Program-made: the position numbers and the translations under genes
Notes under the pieces: model-generated
Told to the model about the DNA's origin: nothing
Databases searched by the model: none
What the model saw: the letters and a program-made list of their open reading frames with translations, nothing else
In this document: positions 61,892-64,000 of the stretch, piece by piece
Numbering within the stretch: the stretch's first letter is position 1
Layout of the letters: each line of letters begins with the position of its first letter
Assembly (NCBI RefSeq): GCF_900698855.1
Contig: NZ_LR217698.1
Coordinates: forward strand, 868,001 to 932,000
Reading direction: 5' to 3'
Origin: Erwinia_E haradaeae_F
Lineage (GTDB): Bacteria > Pseudomonadota > Gammaproteobacteria > Enterobacterales > Enterobacteriaceae
Length of the DNA: 64,000 nt

Positions 61892-62374
61892 TTAACGGCG
61901 AATAAGAATTTCAAATAATAATTGATAAGGATTTTGCTCATCAGCATATACAACTTTACTAAAGATCACCTTCCATTTTTTTATATTATAGTCCGGAAAA
62001 TAAATGTTTCCTTCTACTTTTGTATCAATGTGAGTAAGATATAACCGTTCTGCTTTTGGTAACATTTGTTGGTAAATACTGCCACCACCAATAACCATCA
62101 ACTCTTCTTCTGATCTAATCAGACTCAATGCTTTGTCAATAGTAGAAACCGACCTCACCCCTATAATATCTAATTTTTTTCTACTAACAACAATATTACA
62201 TCGATCTTTTAGAGGAAAAGCAATAGATTCCCAGGTATAACGCCCCATAAGAACAGTCTTATGTAACGTCATTATTTTAAACCAACTTCGATCAACGGGT
62301 ACATTCCAAGGAATCTTATTTCCCGCTCCGATTACACGATTACTTGCAATAGCTACAATAATACTAATTATCAT
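61892..62374 (-). CDS. folA: FolA, dihydrofolate reductase (160 aa)
   Basis: NADPH-dependent reduction of dihydrofolate to tetrahydrofolate. Conserved: NRVIGAGNKIPWNVPVD with the catalytic Asp (E. coli Asp27), LMGRYTWESI, VIGGGSIYQQMLP and LTHIDTKVEG. Length matches E. coli (159 aa). With purU in this window it shows that folate one-carbon metabolism is still run. Monocistronic. Confidence 0.96.
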   Translation of the reverse strand: MIISIIVAIASNRVIGAGNKIPWNVPVDRSWFKIMTLHKTVLMGRYTWESIAFPLKDRCNIVVSRKKLDIIGVRSVSTIDKALSLIRSEEELMVIGGGSIYQQMLPKAERLYLTHIDTKVEGNIYFPDYNIKKWKVIFSKVVYADEQNPYQLLFEILIRR

Positions 62375-63535
62375 ACTATCAAATCCAATAATTAGTCCAA
62401 TATATCACAAAAGAGTTTCTTATCAAAGACGACCTCATTAGATCTCATTTTTATTGAAACCTAATCTAGACTACCTATTTATCTCTAAAAAAAACCAATC
62501 TTTCATTAGTTTTAATATCTTCTAATCTGCTTTAGTGTGATTTATAGATATTTCTACATCCTTACCCTTAGTAGATTCTAATTTAACCTATCCTACTACT
62601 AATTTAATAATCCAAGCACAGATCAACGAAACAGTATATTTTCGTCCATGAAAATTAAGCTCTATACTTAAACTACAATCTATAATTACTAATATATTAC
62701 TATATATTAGTTTTATAATAATAAAAGATTACAAAAATCAAATTTAATGCGCATATTCATATAAAAAGAATATCTATATATTAAATAATAATTAAGTTTA
62801 AATCATAAAGCGATCAATTTATATGAACATTATATAAAAAACAAAAAATCTTATGTATTTTATCTATAGTATTCTTTAGGAATCAATCTATATCTAAATC
62901 AAGAACAACAATAAGTAAACTAGAAATATATAATTAAAGAAATATTACCTATCTTATTAAAGTATTTTAACATAATTTTTATTACTACTATTAATTTAAA
63001 CTTCAACAAAAACCAATTAGAAATAGTTATTTATAAATTATTAGACAAACTAAATAAATCTATTTTTAAAAAAAATTAAACCTTTATTGATCTTCATTAA
63101 TGATGAAGTCTTATTAAATATCTTAAACAACTCTGTCTTAAACTCCAATTCTTTCCATCCATTTCTCATCCCTGAGAAATTGAGCTTTAAAAGAAAGAAT
63201 CCAAAAAAAAATACGAATAATGGTAGAAATAAAATAAAAAATTACATTAATATTACATATGATTCCTAGTCATTTTATTTAAAAATACTTTTATTAATCA
63301 TAAATTCACAATCTAAATATGAAATTCTGACTAGTTAAAAAACATAAAAATCTTTAAAGATAAATATCTCAACTAAAATTAACATGTCGATAAACTTAAA
63401 AAATACCTTAAGGCAAAACGATAAAAATTCTTGACGATATAATTTTTTTATCTAAAATAAATTAATATTTTTTAATACATAACTAAATACGCAAGATCAT
63501 ATTAATGAGATAATTTAATATATTATTAAAATTAA
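62375..63535. other. 1.2 kb gene-free region, folA to tRNA-Ala
   Basis: No gene recognised; a short frame at 63087-63269 has only low-complexity Asn/Lys composition and no family match. Confidence 0.6.
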
Positions 63536-63608
63536 GGGGATATAGCTCAGACGGAAGAGCGCTTGCATGGCATGCAAGAGGCCAGCGGTTCAATTCCGCT
63601 TATCTCCA
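63536..63608 (+). tRNA. tRNA-Ala (anticodon GGC), 3' CCA not encoded
   Basis: A 73-nt cloverleaf: acceptor GGGGATA / TATCTCC with one G-U pair, D-arm AGCTCAGACGGAAGAGC, anticodon arm CTTGC-ATGGCAT-GCAAG (anticodon GGC), T-arm AGCGG-TTCAATT-CCGCT, discriminator A. The genome continues CAA instead of CCA, so the terminal CCA would have to be added by nucleotidyltransferase, unlike the two other tRNAs here. Confidence 0.96.
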
Positions 63609-64000
63609 CAAAATATAAATCGATATTATATAATACATCGACATATATTCTAATATTCTATCAATATTTTATTATTGACTAAATCTTATTATGTATATAT
63701 CTAAAGAAGAGAAAAATTCAGATCTTCTAAACTAATTGGAAATTATAACATTATATGTCCTAAAATATCTTTCTATTATTCAATAATATCAAAGATAAAT
63801 CAGATGCTGCACGAGTATATTACAATATCTAAATGAAGTCTAAATTATTTTATAAACTGACCACTAATAAAAAATCTTCTAGATTAAAAGCATAATTCTT
63901 ATCTTACGTACTATACATTCTTAACTCAATCAGTTTTAAAATAAAATAATCTATAACAATGCTTACCTATATACAATTTATAGTTTATTGTATTCTAATA
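63609..64000. other. Gene-free end of window
   Basis: 392 bp after tRNA-Ala with nothing recognised. Confidence 0.6.

Noticed and set aside
63087..63269. 60-codon frame rich in Asn and Lys
   Set aside because: Low complexity, no ribosome site and no recognisable family; consistent with a chance frame.
1..64000. CRISPR arrays, insertion sequences, prophage genes, toxin-antitoxin modules
   Set aside because: I looked for regularly spaced repeats, transposase or phage proteins and paired small genes and found none; the repeats seen are isolated inverted or tandem pairs.

Overview
This window looks like part of the chromosome of a strongly reduced, host-restricted gammaproteobacterial (Enterobacterales-type) insect endosymbiont. 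The base composition is very AT-rich. About 40% of the window has no recognisable gene. The genes that remain are close homologues of Escherichia coli housekeeping genes, usually at full length and in small conserved blocks. I see no insertion sequences, prophage blocks, CRISPR arrays, toxin-antitoxin pairs or rRNA genes. A species cannot be named from this sequence alone.

Layout, left to right. Positions 1-525 hold the 5' part of lolC (lipoprotein export), followed by cspC with a shortened yobF-like leader ORF; this unit is flanked by a striking inverted duplication. After a 3 kb gene-free stretch comes sstT (Ser/Thr uptake), then mdlB-mdlA-decR facing a DMT/EamA exporter gene, then brnQ. 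From 15.5 to 21.9 kb is the complete cytochrome bo oxidase operon cyoABCDE followed by yajR. Next come mdh, ycaR-kdsB, a small zinc-ribbon protein, suhB, queC and degP. From 30.5 to 34.7 kb is an LPS inner-core block, hldD-waaF-waaC, plus a glycosyltransferase gene broken by one base in a poly(A) tract. The rest carries tRNA-Val and tRNA-Lys, purU, smpB with ssrA (tmRNA), ratA-rnfH, prfC, alaS-csrA, lptF-lptG, holB, rpmB-rpmG, trpS, metG, folA and tRNA-Ala(GGC).

How the genes work together. Aerobic respiration ends in cytochrome bo (CyoA-D, with heme o from CyoE) and is fed by malate dehydrogenase. Envelope upkeep is well represented: KDO activation (kdsB), heptose synthesis and transfer (hldD, waaF, waaC), LPS export (lptFG), lipoprotein sorting (lolC) and periplasmic quality control (degP). 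Import of Ser/Thr and branched-chain amino acids (sstT, brnQ) fits dependence on host amino acids. Translation is maintained by tRNA synthetases (alaS, trpS, metG), tmRNA/SmpB rescue, RF3, L28/L33 and SuhB.

Most notable points: (1) an inverted repeat of about 220 bp with a 120-bp identical core bracketing yobF-cspC; (2) a SuhB that has lost phosphatase metal ligands but is otherwise intact, suggesting that only its ribosome/antitermination role is kept; (3) an LPS glycosyltransferase frameshifted at an A8 tract; (4) an enlarged tmRNA tag; (5) a MetG lacking the C-terminal tRNA-binding/dimer domain; (6) several strong palindromes in gene-free DNA. No clearly new multi-gene system was found.
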